DNA of 5,077 nucleotides from an uncultured Clostridia bacterium (GTDB lineage Bacteria; Bacillota; Clostridia; Oscillospirales; Ruminococcaceae): assembly GCA_945933905.1 (NCBI GenBank), contig CAMEQX010000128.1, positions 1 to 5,077 of the forward strand. The letters are read 5' to 3'. How positions within the stretch are numbered: position 1 is the first letter of the stretch; each line of letters starts with the position of its first letter. A model generated the notes under the pieces. It saw only the letters and a list, made by a program, of their open reading frames with translations, did not search any database and was not told where the DNA came from. Below, in pieces: positions 1-5,077 of this stretch. A program made the position numbers and the translations under genes.

Positions 1-272
1 ACTGGTATACTCATTAAGGTGTCGTTTGGTGTTATGTTTTTCTGCCCGAAATACTGCGCGCCGTAAATCCCCGGTCCCGAAAGTCCGCCGAAAATAGCAA
101 GATTGAACACGAAGAAAAGCTGCCCGATAATCGAAACGGCGGTGACGGCGTTTGTGCCGAGATTTCCCACCATAACGTTATCCACAAGCCCGACTGCGTT
201 TGTGATGCCGTTTTGAATCATCATCGGAACGGCTATTTTCAAGGTTTTCTTGTAAATCTGATTTTGTTCCAT
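1..272 (-). CDS. MATE-family multidrug/Na+ efflux transporter, N-terminal part (runs off left edge)
   Basis: Read on the minus strand from ATG at 272-270, this encodes the first 90 residues of a membrane protein. The start is supported by GGGAG at 279-283, six bases upstream. The N-terminus is a short polar segment, then a first hydrophobic helix (about residues 12-35) containing the MATE-like stretch LVDNVMVGNLG, and a second helix (about 44-68) followed by AQYFGQ, typical of the loop after helix 2. MATE proteins are about 450-residue, 12-helix inner-membrane antiporters that export drugs or metabolites using Na+ or H+ gradients; only about a fifth is present here. Substrate cannot be inferred. 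Residues 80-90 (bases 1-35) no longer resemble the family and use different codons (ATA, TTA, AGT), so the left end may be misassembled or interrupted. It is divergent from the YitT gene across 77 bp. The family call is confident; the status of the 3' part is unknown. Confidence 0.85.
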   Translation of the reverse strand, partial: MEQNQIYKKTLKIAVPMMIQNGITNAVGLVDNVMVGNLGTNAVTAVSIIGQLFFVFNLAIFGGLSGPGIYGAQYFGQKNITPNDTLMSIP

Positions 273-289
273 TTTTATCTCCCTTTTCC

Positions 290-318
290 TTGACAATATT
301 TTTTTGTCGTGTTATAAT
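290..318 (+). promoter_or_regulatory. Consensus sigma-A promoter for the YitT-dUTPase operon
   Basis: TTGACA at 290-295 and TATAAT at 313-318 are separated by exactly 17 bases, a perfect match to the housekeeping consensus. TG at 310-311 adds an extended -10 element. Transcription should begin near 325, giving a leader of about 25 bases that ends in the GGAGGA ribosome binding site. No operator palindrome is evident, so strong constitutive expression is the simplest reading. Confidence 0.88.
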
Positions 319-336
319 AAATATATCTTTAGTTTT

Positions 337-342
337 GGAGGA
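337..342 (+). promoter_or_regulatory. Ribosome binding site fixing the YitT start at 350
   Basis: GGAGGA lies seven bases before ATG 350-352. The open frame extends upstream to an ATG at 290, but that codon overlaps the promoter -35 element and would add 20 residues unlike the family. The start at 350 is therefore the right one. Confidence 0.85.
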
Positions 343-349
343 ACCGCGT

Positions 350-1225
350 ATGAAAAATATTCTGTCCTCTCTGAAATTCAAAAATTTCGCGCTGCTGACG
401 CTTGCGGGCATCATAAACGCATTCGGGATAACGGTCTTTCTCTCTCCCGTCAACCTCTACGACAGCGGCATTTCGGGGACTTCTATGCTTATCGACAGGA
501 TAACTCCCGATTTTATCACGCTTTCGATAATGCTCCTTGTGCTGAATATCCCGCTTTTTGTGTTCGGGCTGAAAAGACAGGGCGCGGCGTTCACCATTTA
601 CGCTGTTTTCGCCGTCGCGGTTTACTCGCTTTCGGCTTGGCTGATAACCGACGTTTTGCCCGTTGACGTAACCTTCGCTTCTCCCCTCGCGGGACAGGAT
701 TTGCTTCTCTGCGCGCTGTTCGGAGGAGTGATTTCGGGCGTGGGAAGCGGTCTTGCGATACGCGCGGGCGGCGCTATGGACGGAATTGAGGTTATGGCGG
801 TGATTTTCGCCAAGCGCATCGGAATAACCGTCGGCACGTTCGTGATGATTTACAACGTCATTTTGTACATACTTTGCGGCGTTATTCTGCAAAACTGGAT
901 TTTGCCGCTGTATTCGATTGTGACGTATTTCGCGGCGCTGAAAACCATCGACTTCATCGTTGAAGGTATCGACCGCGCAAAATCCGCAATGATTATCACG
1001 ACAAAGCCCGACGAAATCTGCGAAAAGCTCTCCGAGGAATTCGGCACGGGCACAACGCGGATTGAATGCGTGGGCGGTTATCTCAAGCAGGAGAAAACGA
1101 TAATTTACTTCGTGATAAACCGCTTTCAGATAAGCAGGCTCAAGGACATCGTTCACGGCATCGACGCTGCGGCTTACGTCACGATTTCTGAAGTCGCGGA
1201 CGTTTTCAAGAATAACAATCATTAA
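350..1225 (+). CDS. YitT-family integral membrane protein with C-terminal DUF2179 domain
   Basis: A 291-residue protein, the usual length for the YitT family (about 280-300). The N-terminal half is a polytopic membrane domain (YitT_membrane, formerly DUF161), with hydrophobic segments at about residues 12-31, 57-75, 80-100, 117-137 and 162-197. The family-like AFGITVFLSP motif sits in the first helix, and a second Gly-rich half-repeat (GGVISGVGSGLAIRAGG) at about 125-141. From about residue 208 a soluble DUF2179 domain follows, including VGGYLKQEK and the terminal VTISEVADVF; the common Asp-Pro before the last strand is Asp-Ala here. The biochemical role of the family is not established; it is widespread and often multi-copy in Bacillota. 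The perfect promoter at 290-318 drives it, and the dUTPase gene follows after 29 bases with no terminator, so the two are probably co-transcribed. Nothing in the sequence indicates a substrate. Confidence 0.92.
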   Translation: MKNILSSLKFKNFALLTLAGIINAFGITVFLSPVNLYDSGISGTSMLIDRITPDFITLSIMLLVLNIPLFVFGLKRQGAAFTIYAVFAVAVYSLSAWLITDVLPVDVTFASPLAGQDLLLCALFGGVISGVGSGLAIRAGGAMDGIEVMAVIFAKRIGITVGTFVMIYNVILYILCGVILQNWILPLYSIVTYFAALKTIDFIVEGIDRAKSAMIITTKPDEICEKLSEEFGTGTTRIECVGGYLKQEKTIIYFVINRFQISRLKDIVHGIDAAAYVTISEVADVFKNNNH

Positions 1226-1240
1226 CCCAAATTCAAAAAC

Positions 1241-1247
1241 GAAAGGA
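1241..1247 (+). promoter_or_regulatory. Ribosome binding site fixing the dUTPase start at 1255
   Basis: GAAAGGA ends seven bases before ATG 1255-1257, a normal distance. An in-frame TTG at 1249 is only one base away from this site, too close to be served by it, so ATG 1255 is preferred. The match to the Shine-Dalgarno core is weaker than for the YitT gene. Confidence 0.7.
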
Positions 1248-1254
1248 TTTGCTT

Positions 1255-1743
1255 ATGAAAAGAATTGCACAATTTGAAAAGGTCAGCCTAGCGCAGTTTC
1301 TCGAGGGCTGCAAGCGCCCCGACGCCGAGGAAATCTACGCGAAAATCGCCCTTCCAAAGCGCGCTACGACAGGCTCGGCGGGCTATGACTTTTTCGCGCC
1401 GTTCGATATTGATTTGAACGCGGGCGAAACCGCGAAAATTCCCACGGGAATTCGCGTGAAGATTGAAGAAGGCTGGCTTTTGTCGCTTTATCCCAGAAGC
1501 GGGCTTGGGTTTAAGTTCCGCCTCCAGCTCGACAACACCGTCGGGATAATCGACAGCGACTACTATTTCTCCGACAACGAAGGTCACATTTTCGCGAAAA
1601 TCACCAACGATTCCCGCGAAAACAAAGCCCTGCACATCACCGCGGGTTCGGGCTTTATGCAGGGCATTTTTACAGAATATGGCATTACCGCCGACGATGA
1701 CGCAACCGAAATCCGCAACGGCGGCTTCGGCTCTACGGGCTAA
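1255..1743 (+). CDS. dut: dUTP diphosphatase (trimeric dUTPase family, clostridial variant)
   Basis: A 162-residue protein expected to hydrolyse dUTP to dUMP and pyrophosphate in the cytosol, keeping uracil out of DNA and supplying dUMP for thymidylate synthesis. All five motifs of the trimeric family can be placed: motif I SAGYDF (D45), motif II PRSGLGFK (80-87, S82), motif III GIIDSDYY (97-104, with catalytic Asp D100 and uracil-pocket Tyr Y103), motif IV GSGFMQG (131-137, Q136) and motif V RNGGFGSTG at the C-terminus (154-162, F158). Several differ from the textbook form. Motif IV lacks the usual GDRxAQ, motif V is one residue short before GGFGSTG, a few residues (FSDNEG) are inserted after motif III, and about 30 extra N-terminal residues precede the fold. 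Similar long variants occur in Clostridia, so it is probably active, but dCTP deaminase-like specificity cannot be excluded from sequence alone. It lies 29 bases after the YitT gene and ends exactly where the convergent sensor gene ends. Confidence 0.85.
   Translation: MKRIAQFEKVSLAQFLEGCKRPDAEEIYAKIALPKRATTGSAGYDFFAPFDIDLNAGETAKIPTGIRVKIEEGWLLSLYPRSGLGFKFRLQLDNTVGIIDSDYYFSDNEGHIFAKITNDSRENKALHITAGSGFMQGIFTEYGITADDDATEIRNGGFGSTG
1706..1730. repeat. Inverted repeat at the 3' end of the dUTPase gene
   Basis: CCGAA (1706-1710) pairs with TTCGG (1726-1730), and inside it CCGC (1713-1716) pairs with GCGG (1721-1724) around a four-base loop, with a small internal bulge. It lies in the codons for the Gly-rich motif V, so it may simply reflect coding. 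No T-tract follows on either strand, so it is at best a weak stop or stability element for the converging transcripts. Confidence 0.35.
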
Positions 1744-4704
1744 TCAAAAGCTTTCGTCCGTGTCGTCATAGAAAACGTCGTTGAATTTTCCTTCATCGAC
1801 AAGCTCAAAGAACACATCAACAATTCTCGGATTGAGCTGCTTTCCCGAAATTCTCCGCATTTCAGTGAGAATTTCATTCTTGCTCATCTGCTTGCGGTAG
1901 GCGCGCGTTGAATTCATCGCGTCAAACGTGTCCGCAACCGTGATAATCTGCGCAATCTCGGGTATCTCGTCGCCTTTCAGTCCGCGCGGATAACCCGAAC
2001 CATTGTAATACTCGTGATGATATCCCGCTCCGATTGCAAGGTCGGGGCGGATTTCTATTTCCTTGAGGATTTTATAGCCGTTTTCCGCGTGATGACGGAT
2101 AACCTCAAACTCCTCGTTCGTGAGCCGCGAGGGTTTCCCGAGAATACTGTCGGGAACGGCTATTTTTCCTATGTCGTGAAGAAGCCCTATATTGTAAATG
2201 TCCTCAATCTGCTCCTGACTGTAACCCATTCTTTCGGCAATCATCGCAGTATAACGTGCCACTCTGAACGAATGGCCGTTGGTGTAGGTGTCCTTTAAGT
2301 CAATGCACTTCGCAAACGCGCGTATGATTTGGTCAACATACAGGCGGTTTTCCTGCTCCTTGCGCTTGAGTTTGCGGTTTTTGATGTTCATTGCAATGAG
2401 CATCGCCAACATTCCCACGGCAAGCAGCCCGAGCACAATCAGCATCCAGAACCAAAATTCCTCGAAAAACGCCTTTTCCTTTTCCATTTTAACGGAAACG
2501 GTCGCGGTGGGTTCACCGGTCGTGATGTCGATTATCGAGAATTTGAACGTGTATTCTCCCGAATCAAGATTTGTGTAGCTTATCGGCTGCAAGTCCTGTC
2601 GGGTGACGGAAATTTTGTCGTTGTCGAACCCTTCAAGGCAATAGGACAAGCGCGGGTTGGAAAAGCCGTATGTAAGCGCGTAGCCGTAGATTGTCAGGCG
2701 CTTGCAGTTTGCGGGGATTTTCAGCGTCTCGCCGTCCTCAATCATCACGCGCTTGTCGTCAATATCGACATACGGCACGCAAAGCTTGATTTCGGAGCCG
2801 TTTTCGCGGCGCTCGTTGATGTTGACCGCGGCAACGCCCGTCTGTCCCGAGATGTAAAGCGTGCCGTCCGCGTCAAGACAGCTGCGCGAATTTGCCGTGG
2901 CAATCGCGGGAATTCCGCATTTCATATCGAAAAACTCGTATTCGATATCCTCGCCCGAGATAAGCTTCTCTGCGCTTACAACGTAAATTCCGCTGCTGCT
3001 CAAAATCCACGCTTCATCGGAGTTGTCCGTGAAAATATCAAAGTTGTTGGAATAGGGGAAATTCGCGAGAGTTTTCACGCTCTCGTCCTTCATATAAGCG
3101 AGGGTGTTTCCCGTGATAATCCAAAATCCGCCGCGCTTTTCATCGGGCTTTATGCGAAGGATAATCTCGGATTTCAGCCCGTCCTCCAAGCCGATTTTAC
3201 GGACAGCTTTTCCGTTTTCCACAATGAAAATACCGCCGCCGTCGCTTCCGAGATAGATTTTCCCGTTGTCGCCGCCGCAAATCGTGAGGATTTCCGCGCT
3301 TCCTATTCCGCTTTCTTCATCGATAAAGCCCGCGATTTTTCCGTCCGAGATAAGCGCAACGCCCGCGCTTGTCGCCGCAGCAATCGTGCCGTCAGAAAGC
3401 TCCACGACATCGCGCGTTTTCTGCGCTTTCAAGCCGTTTTCCGAGTTGAACGAAACGCACTCTCTTCCGTCATAGCACAAAATTCCGTTTTCACCGTAGG
3501 TGCTAATCCAAAGCTTGTTTTTCGAGTCGGTAATAATGCAGCGGATACGCACGCCCTTGAGCCGCTCGGTGAGGTCGGTTGCCTTTTGATTGTTGTTTTT
3601 ATCCACAATGAAAAGCCCGTTGTCCGTGCCGATGTACAAATCGCCGTTGAAGGAGCAGGTTGTGTTGACAACACTCTCGGGGAGCCCCGCCGCCGCGCTG
3701 ATATCCGTGAAATTGTTCTTGACAAGCTTCATCATTCCCTGTCTTGACGAAACAAACCAAACGTTGTTTTCATAGTCTGTCATCGCCTTTTCAACAGAGT
3801 TGTTGAGCGGGTAATTCTCGGCGGTGTATTTTCCGTTTCGGCTGAGCTTTCCGATACCGCTGTCCGAGCACACCCAAAAGAGATTTTCGTCAATCGCGGT
3901 GATTGAGTTTATGTTTGAAGCGGGCTCGGCGTTTATCACGCGGAAATTCATCATCTTTTCCGAGATGTTTCCGTAAATTATATTCGATTTATCCGTGCCA
4001 AGCCACACAATCCCCTCCGCGTAATCATCGGGGGTTATGCAGGAAACCAAGCCAAAGCCCATTTCCGCGCTGCTGTAATGAGCGGTGATTTCAAGGTTTT
4101 CCATACGGAAGAAATCGCCGTCCATCGTGCAGCCGTAAATCACGCCGTTTTTATCGGCGATGAGCTGTTTGAAATACTTTCCGCTTATCTCCTCATCGGT
4201 AATAATCAAAAGCTCGCCTTGCTCGTTGATATAAGCAAGCTCGCTTGTCGTGCCGAAAATGATGTTCCCCGAGCTGTCCTCGGTGATATCGCGGACAGAA
4301 AGCGAGGAAAGACCGTTTGAGCGGTTGTAGAATGTGAAAACGCCGTTGTCATAAAGCGCAAGCCCACTGTCATTTGTGCCAATCCACAAGCGATTTTTCG
4401 AGTCTATGAAAAGGCTGACAACGCTGGTGATGCCCGTGAACGAATCAAAGCGCGTGAAATTCACGCCGTCATAGCGGATAAGCCCGCTGTAACTGCCGAT
4501 GTAGATAAATCCGTCGTCCGTCTGAACAATATCGTTTGCCTCGGATGTGGGCAGACCGTTTGAGTTGTTGTACATAACGGCAGAATAGTTGTCCGCCTTG
4601 CTTTCTTCGGCAGAAGCAGGCTTGTTAAAAGCAAACAGCGAAATTGTTAAGAAAAGCGCTGTAAACGCCGCGATAATTCTGTTTTTTAATCTAATCGCGC
4701 GCAT
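1744..4704 (-). CDS. Two-propeller/Y_Y_Y membrane sensor with HD-GYP cyclic-di-GMP phosphodiesterase output
   Basis: A 986-residue protein read from ATG 4704-4702, with AGAGGTGA (4711-4718) six bases upstream. Residues 1-32 form a Sec signal peptide with ASA at the cleavage site. Residues about 38-630 hold 14 recognisable Reg_prop-type blades (e.g. IYIGSYSGLIRYDG at 67, LWIGTNDSGLALYDNG at 106, LYIGTDNGLFIVD at 356, IYLGSDGGGIFIVENG at 483), enough for two 7-bladed propellers. A Y_Y_Y immunoglobulin-like domain follows at about 668-740, then one membrane helix at 751-772 and a basic stop-transfer stretch. The cytosolic HD-GYP domain (about 791-975) keeps the expected metal ligands: H811, HD 843-844, H871/H872, HHE 896-898, GYP 904-906 and D925. 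The common DG before xGYP is NG. Predicted role: extracellular ligand binding controls cleavage of cyclic-di-GMP. There is no kinase, receiver, PAS or GGDEF domain. The ligand is unknown; by analogy with Bacteroides sensors a glycan fragment is possible. It has its own promoter at 4756-4784. Confidence 0.93.
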   Translation of the reverse strand: MRAIRLKNRIIAAFTALFLTISLFAFNKPASAEESKADNYSAVMYNNSNGLPTSEANDIVQTDDGFIYIGSYSGLIRYDGVNFTRFDSFTGITSVVSLFIDSKNRLWIGTNDSGLALYDNGVFTFYNRSNGLSSLSVRDITEDSSGNIIFGTTSELAYINEQGELLIITDEEISGKYFKQLIADKNGVIYGCTMDGDFFRMENLEITAHYSSAEMGFGLVSCITPDDYAEGIVWLGTDKSNIIYGNISEKMMNFRVINAEPASNINSITAIDENLFWVCSDSGIGKLSRNGKYTAENYPLNNSVEKAMTDYENNVWFVSSRQGMMKLVKNNFTDISAAAGLPESVVNTTCSFNGDLYIGTDNGLFIVDKNNNQKATDLTERLKGVRIRCIITDSKNKLWISTYGENGILCYDGRECVSFNSENGLKAQKTRDVVELSDGTIAAATSAGVALISDGKIAGFIDEESGIGSAEILTICGGDNGKIYLGSDGGGIFIVENGKAVRKIGLEDGLKSEIILRIKPDEKRGGFWIITGNTLAYMKDESVKTLANFPYSNNFDIFTDNSDEAWILSSSGIYVVSAEKLISGEDIEYEFFDMKCGIPAIATANSRSCLDADGTLYISGQTGVAAVNINERRENGSEIKLCVPYVDIDDKRVMIEDGETLKIPANCKRLTIYGYALTYGFSNPRLSYCLEGFDNDKISVTRQDLQPISYTNLDSGEYTFKFSIIDITTGEPTATVSVKMEKEKAFFEEFWFWMLIVLGLLAVGMLAMLIAMNIKNRKLKRKEQENRLYVDQIIRAFAKCIDLKDTYTNGHSFRVARYTAMIAERMGYSQEQIEDIYNIGLLHDIGKIAVPDSILGKPSRLTNEEFEVIRHHAENGYKILKEIEIRPDLAIGAGYHHEYYNGSGYPRGLKGDEIPEIAQIITVADTFDAMNSTRAYRKQMSKNEILTEMRRISGKQLNPRIVDVFFELVDEGKFNDVFYDDTDESF

Positions 4705-4755
4705 TTTTCTTCACCTCTTTAAAATGCGTCAAAACCACTTTTTTCCATACAGCTT

Positions 4756-4784
4756 ATTATAACATATTTTATCGATAAAGTCAA
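4756..4784 (-). promoter_or_regulatory. Near-consensus promoter of the propeller/HD-GYP gene
   Basis: On the minus strand TTGACT (4784-4779) and TATAAT (4761-4756) are separated by 17 bases, with TG one base before the -10 (extended -10). Only one of twelve core bases departs from consensus. Transcription should start near 4749, giving a leader of about 45 bases before ATG 4704. A perfect palindrome fills much of the spacer (4768-4779), a position where a bound repressor would block polymerase. Confidence 0.85.
4768..4779. promoter_or_regulatory. 12-bp perfect palindrome TTTATCGATAAA, possible operator
   Basis: The sequence reads identically on both strands and sits between the -10 and -35 boxes of the HD-GYP gene promoter, touching the last base of the -35. 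The position suits a repressor site. However, the spacer is AT-rich and the palindrome is short, so chance is a real alternative. No second copy is seen at the cupin promoter or at 290-318. Confidence 0.4.
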
Positions 4785-4841
4785 CAAATTCCGTAAAAAT
4801 TTACAAGACCTGTCGGCAAAGCGCAGGGCTCGGGTTTTCGG

Positions 4842-4871
4842 TTAACAAAATCCTCTGAGATTTCATATAGT
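4842..4871 (+). promoter_or_regulatory. Probable sigma-A promoter for the cupin gene
   Basis: TTAACA (4842-4847) and TATAGT (4866-4871) lie 18 bases apart, each one mismatch from consensus. Transcription would start near 4878, just ahead of GGAGGT at 4885-4890, leaving a leader of about 17 bases. It is weaker than the other two promoters and does not overlap the oppositely directed promoter at 4756-4784. Confidence 0.6.
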
Positions 4872-4894
4872 ATAAAAACATTTTGGAGGTATCT

Positions 4895-5077
4895 ATGAAA
4901 GAAAATCAATGTCCAATACAGGAAATAAAGGATTTCGGCGCAGAGCCGATTGCCGTCAGCATTGAGAAAATCACAAAGCAAAATCAGACCTACCGCACGG
5001 CGCTTTGGACGGGAAACAAGCTTCAGGTGACCGTTATGTGTATTCCCGCGGGAAAGATATCGGTCTTGAAATCCACC
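4895..5077 (+). CDS. Small cupin-domain protein, N-terminal part with apparent -1 frameshift (runs off right edge)
   Basis: The gene starts at ATG 4895, four bases after a strong GGAGGT (4885-4890), and 61 codons are visible. The protein resembles a short clostridial single-domain cupin family of about 110-140 residues: the stretch FRTALWTG...LQLTLMCIP seen in relatives appears here as YRTALWTGNKLQVTVMCIP. Cupins are small beta-barrels that usually bind a metal through His residues; this family has no assigned reaction. After PAG the annotated frame reads KISVLKST, but the -1 frame from 5056 reads DIGLEIH, the expected continuation that holds the first metal-binding His. The true gene therefore changes frame at about 5050-5056, by a one-base deletion, a sequencing error or ribosomal slippage. 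No stop is reached in either frame before the edge. It is transcribed divergently from the HD-GYP sensor gene. Confidence 0.8.
   Translation, partial: MKENQCPIQEIKDFGAEPIAVSIEKITKQNQTYRTALWTGNKLQVTVMCIPAGKISVLKST
5050..5056 (+). other. GGGAAAG heptamer at the cupin frame break
   Basis: In the starting frame this reads G GGA AAG, fitting the X XXY YYZ pattern of -1 slippery sites. Slipping back one base here would place GAT (5056-5058) next and give AGKDIGLEIH, matching the family. The simpler explanation is a lost base (relatives usually encode Gly-Glu-Asp at this point) or an assembly error near the contig end. Any stimulatory hairpin would lie beyond the window. Confidence 0.5.

Noticed and set aside
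273..349. Minus-strand promoter for the MATE gene
   Set aside because: A TATTAT-like -10 overlapping 313-319 has no acceptable -35 at the right distance, so I did not annotate it.
178..453. 91-codon minus-strand open frame spanning the MATE start and the YitT promoter
   Set aside because: It crosses the divergent promoter and overlaps both real gene starts in another frame, and its translation resembles no family I know.
329..1222. 297-codon minus-strand open frame opposite the YitT gene
   Set aside because: It is a coding shadow of YitT; the protein is Arg/Asn/His-rich with no membrane or domain signal, and it would cover the MATE/YitT promoter region.
1747..1754. AAAGCTTT palindrome just after the converging stop codons
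   Set aside because: It is eight bases with no loop and no T-tract, lies within the sensor coding sequence, and is too short to call a terminator.
2329..3747. Long plus-strand open frame (472 codons) opposite the sensor gene
   Set aside because: It is antisense to a well-supported gene, has no convincing ribosome binding site or domain, and its Arg/Val-rich composition is what the complement of this codon usage produces.
4809..4827. CCTG...CAGG inverted repeat in the 4785-4840 intergenic stretch
   Set aside because: The stem is only four base pairs with an 11-base loop and no T-tract, so it is not a credible terminator or riboswitch.
4781..4981. 66-codon minus-strand open frame upstream of the sensor gene
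   Set aside because: It overlaps the cupin start and its promoter, ends inside the sensor promoter, and has a low-complexity hydrophobic translation without a convincing start.

Overview
The window looks like bacterial chromosomal DNA from a Bacillota (Clostridia-like) organism. The support is indirect. Strong GGAGG-type ribosome binding sites precede the genes, and two of the three promoters are close to the sigma-A consensus with extended -10 elements. The proteins (YitT/DUF2179, a clostridial-type dUTPase, a short cupin with a DIGLEIH signature, an HD-GYP protein) most resemble families common in gut Clostridia. Genes look moderately GC-rich and promoters AT-rich. No RNA gene, CRISPR array or complete mobile element is visible.

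Layout, left to right: (1) 1-272, minus strand, the N-terminal part of a MATE-family efflux transporter running off the left edge. (2) 273-349, a 77-bp divergent promoter region with a perfect TTGACA-17-TATAAT promoter facing right. (3) 350-1225, plus strand, a YitT-family membrane protein with a C-terminal DUF2179 domain. (4) 1255-1743, plus strand, a dUTPase-family protein, probably in the same operon. (5) 1744-4704, minus strand, a 986-residue sensor: signal peptide, 14 propeller blades (two 7-bladed propellers), Y_Y_Y domain, one membrane helix and a cytosolic HD-GYP domain. It converges on the dUTPase gene with zero bases between the stop codons. (6) 4705-4894, a 190-bp divergent promoter region holding one promoter in each direction and a 12-bp perfect palindrome. 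(7) 4895-5077, plus strand, the start of a small cupin protein running off the right edge, with an apparent reading-frame break at 5050-5056.

The genes do not form an obvious single pathway. The YitT and dUTPase genes share a transcript by position, and the others are separate units. The most notable gene is the propeller/HD-GYP protein. Its outer half is built like the sensor of Bacteroides hybrid two-component systems, but its output domain is a predicted cyclic-di-GMP phosphodiesterase instead of a histidine kinase. This suggests direct coupling of an extracellular, possibly carbohydrate-derived, signal to cyclic-di-GMP breakdown.

Both window ends look irregular: the MATE protein loses family resemblance in the outermost 35 bases, and the cupin gene shifts frame about 25 bases from the right end. 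The window may therefore be a whole short contig with low-quality ends. I found no convincing new multi-gene system.
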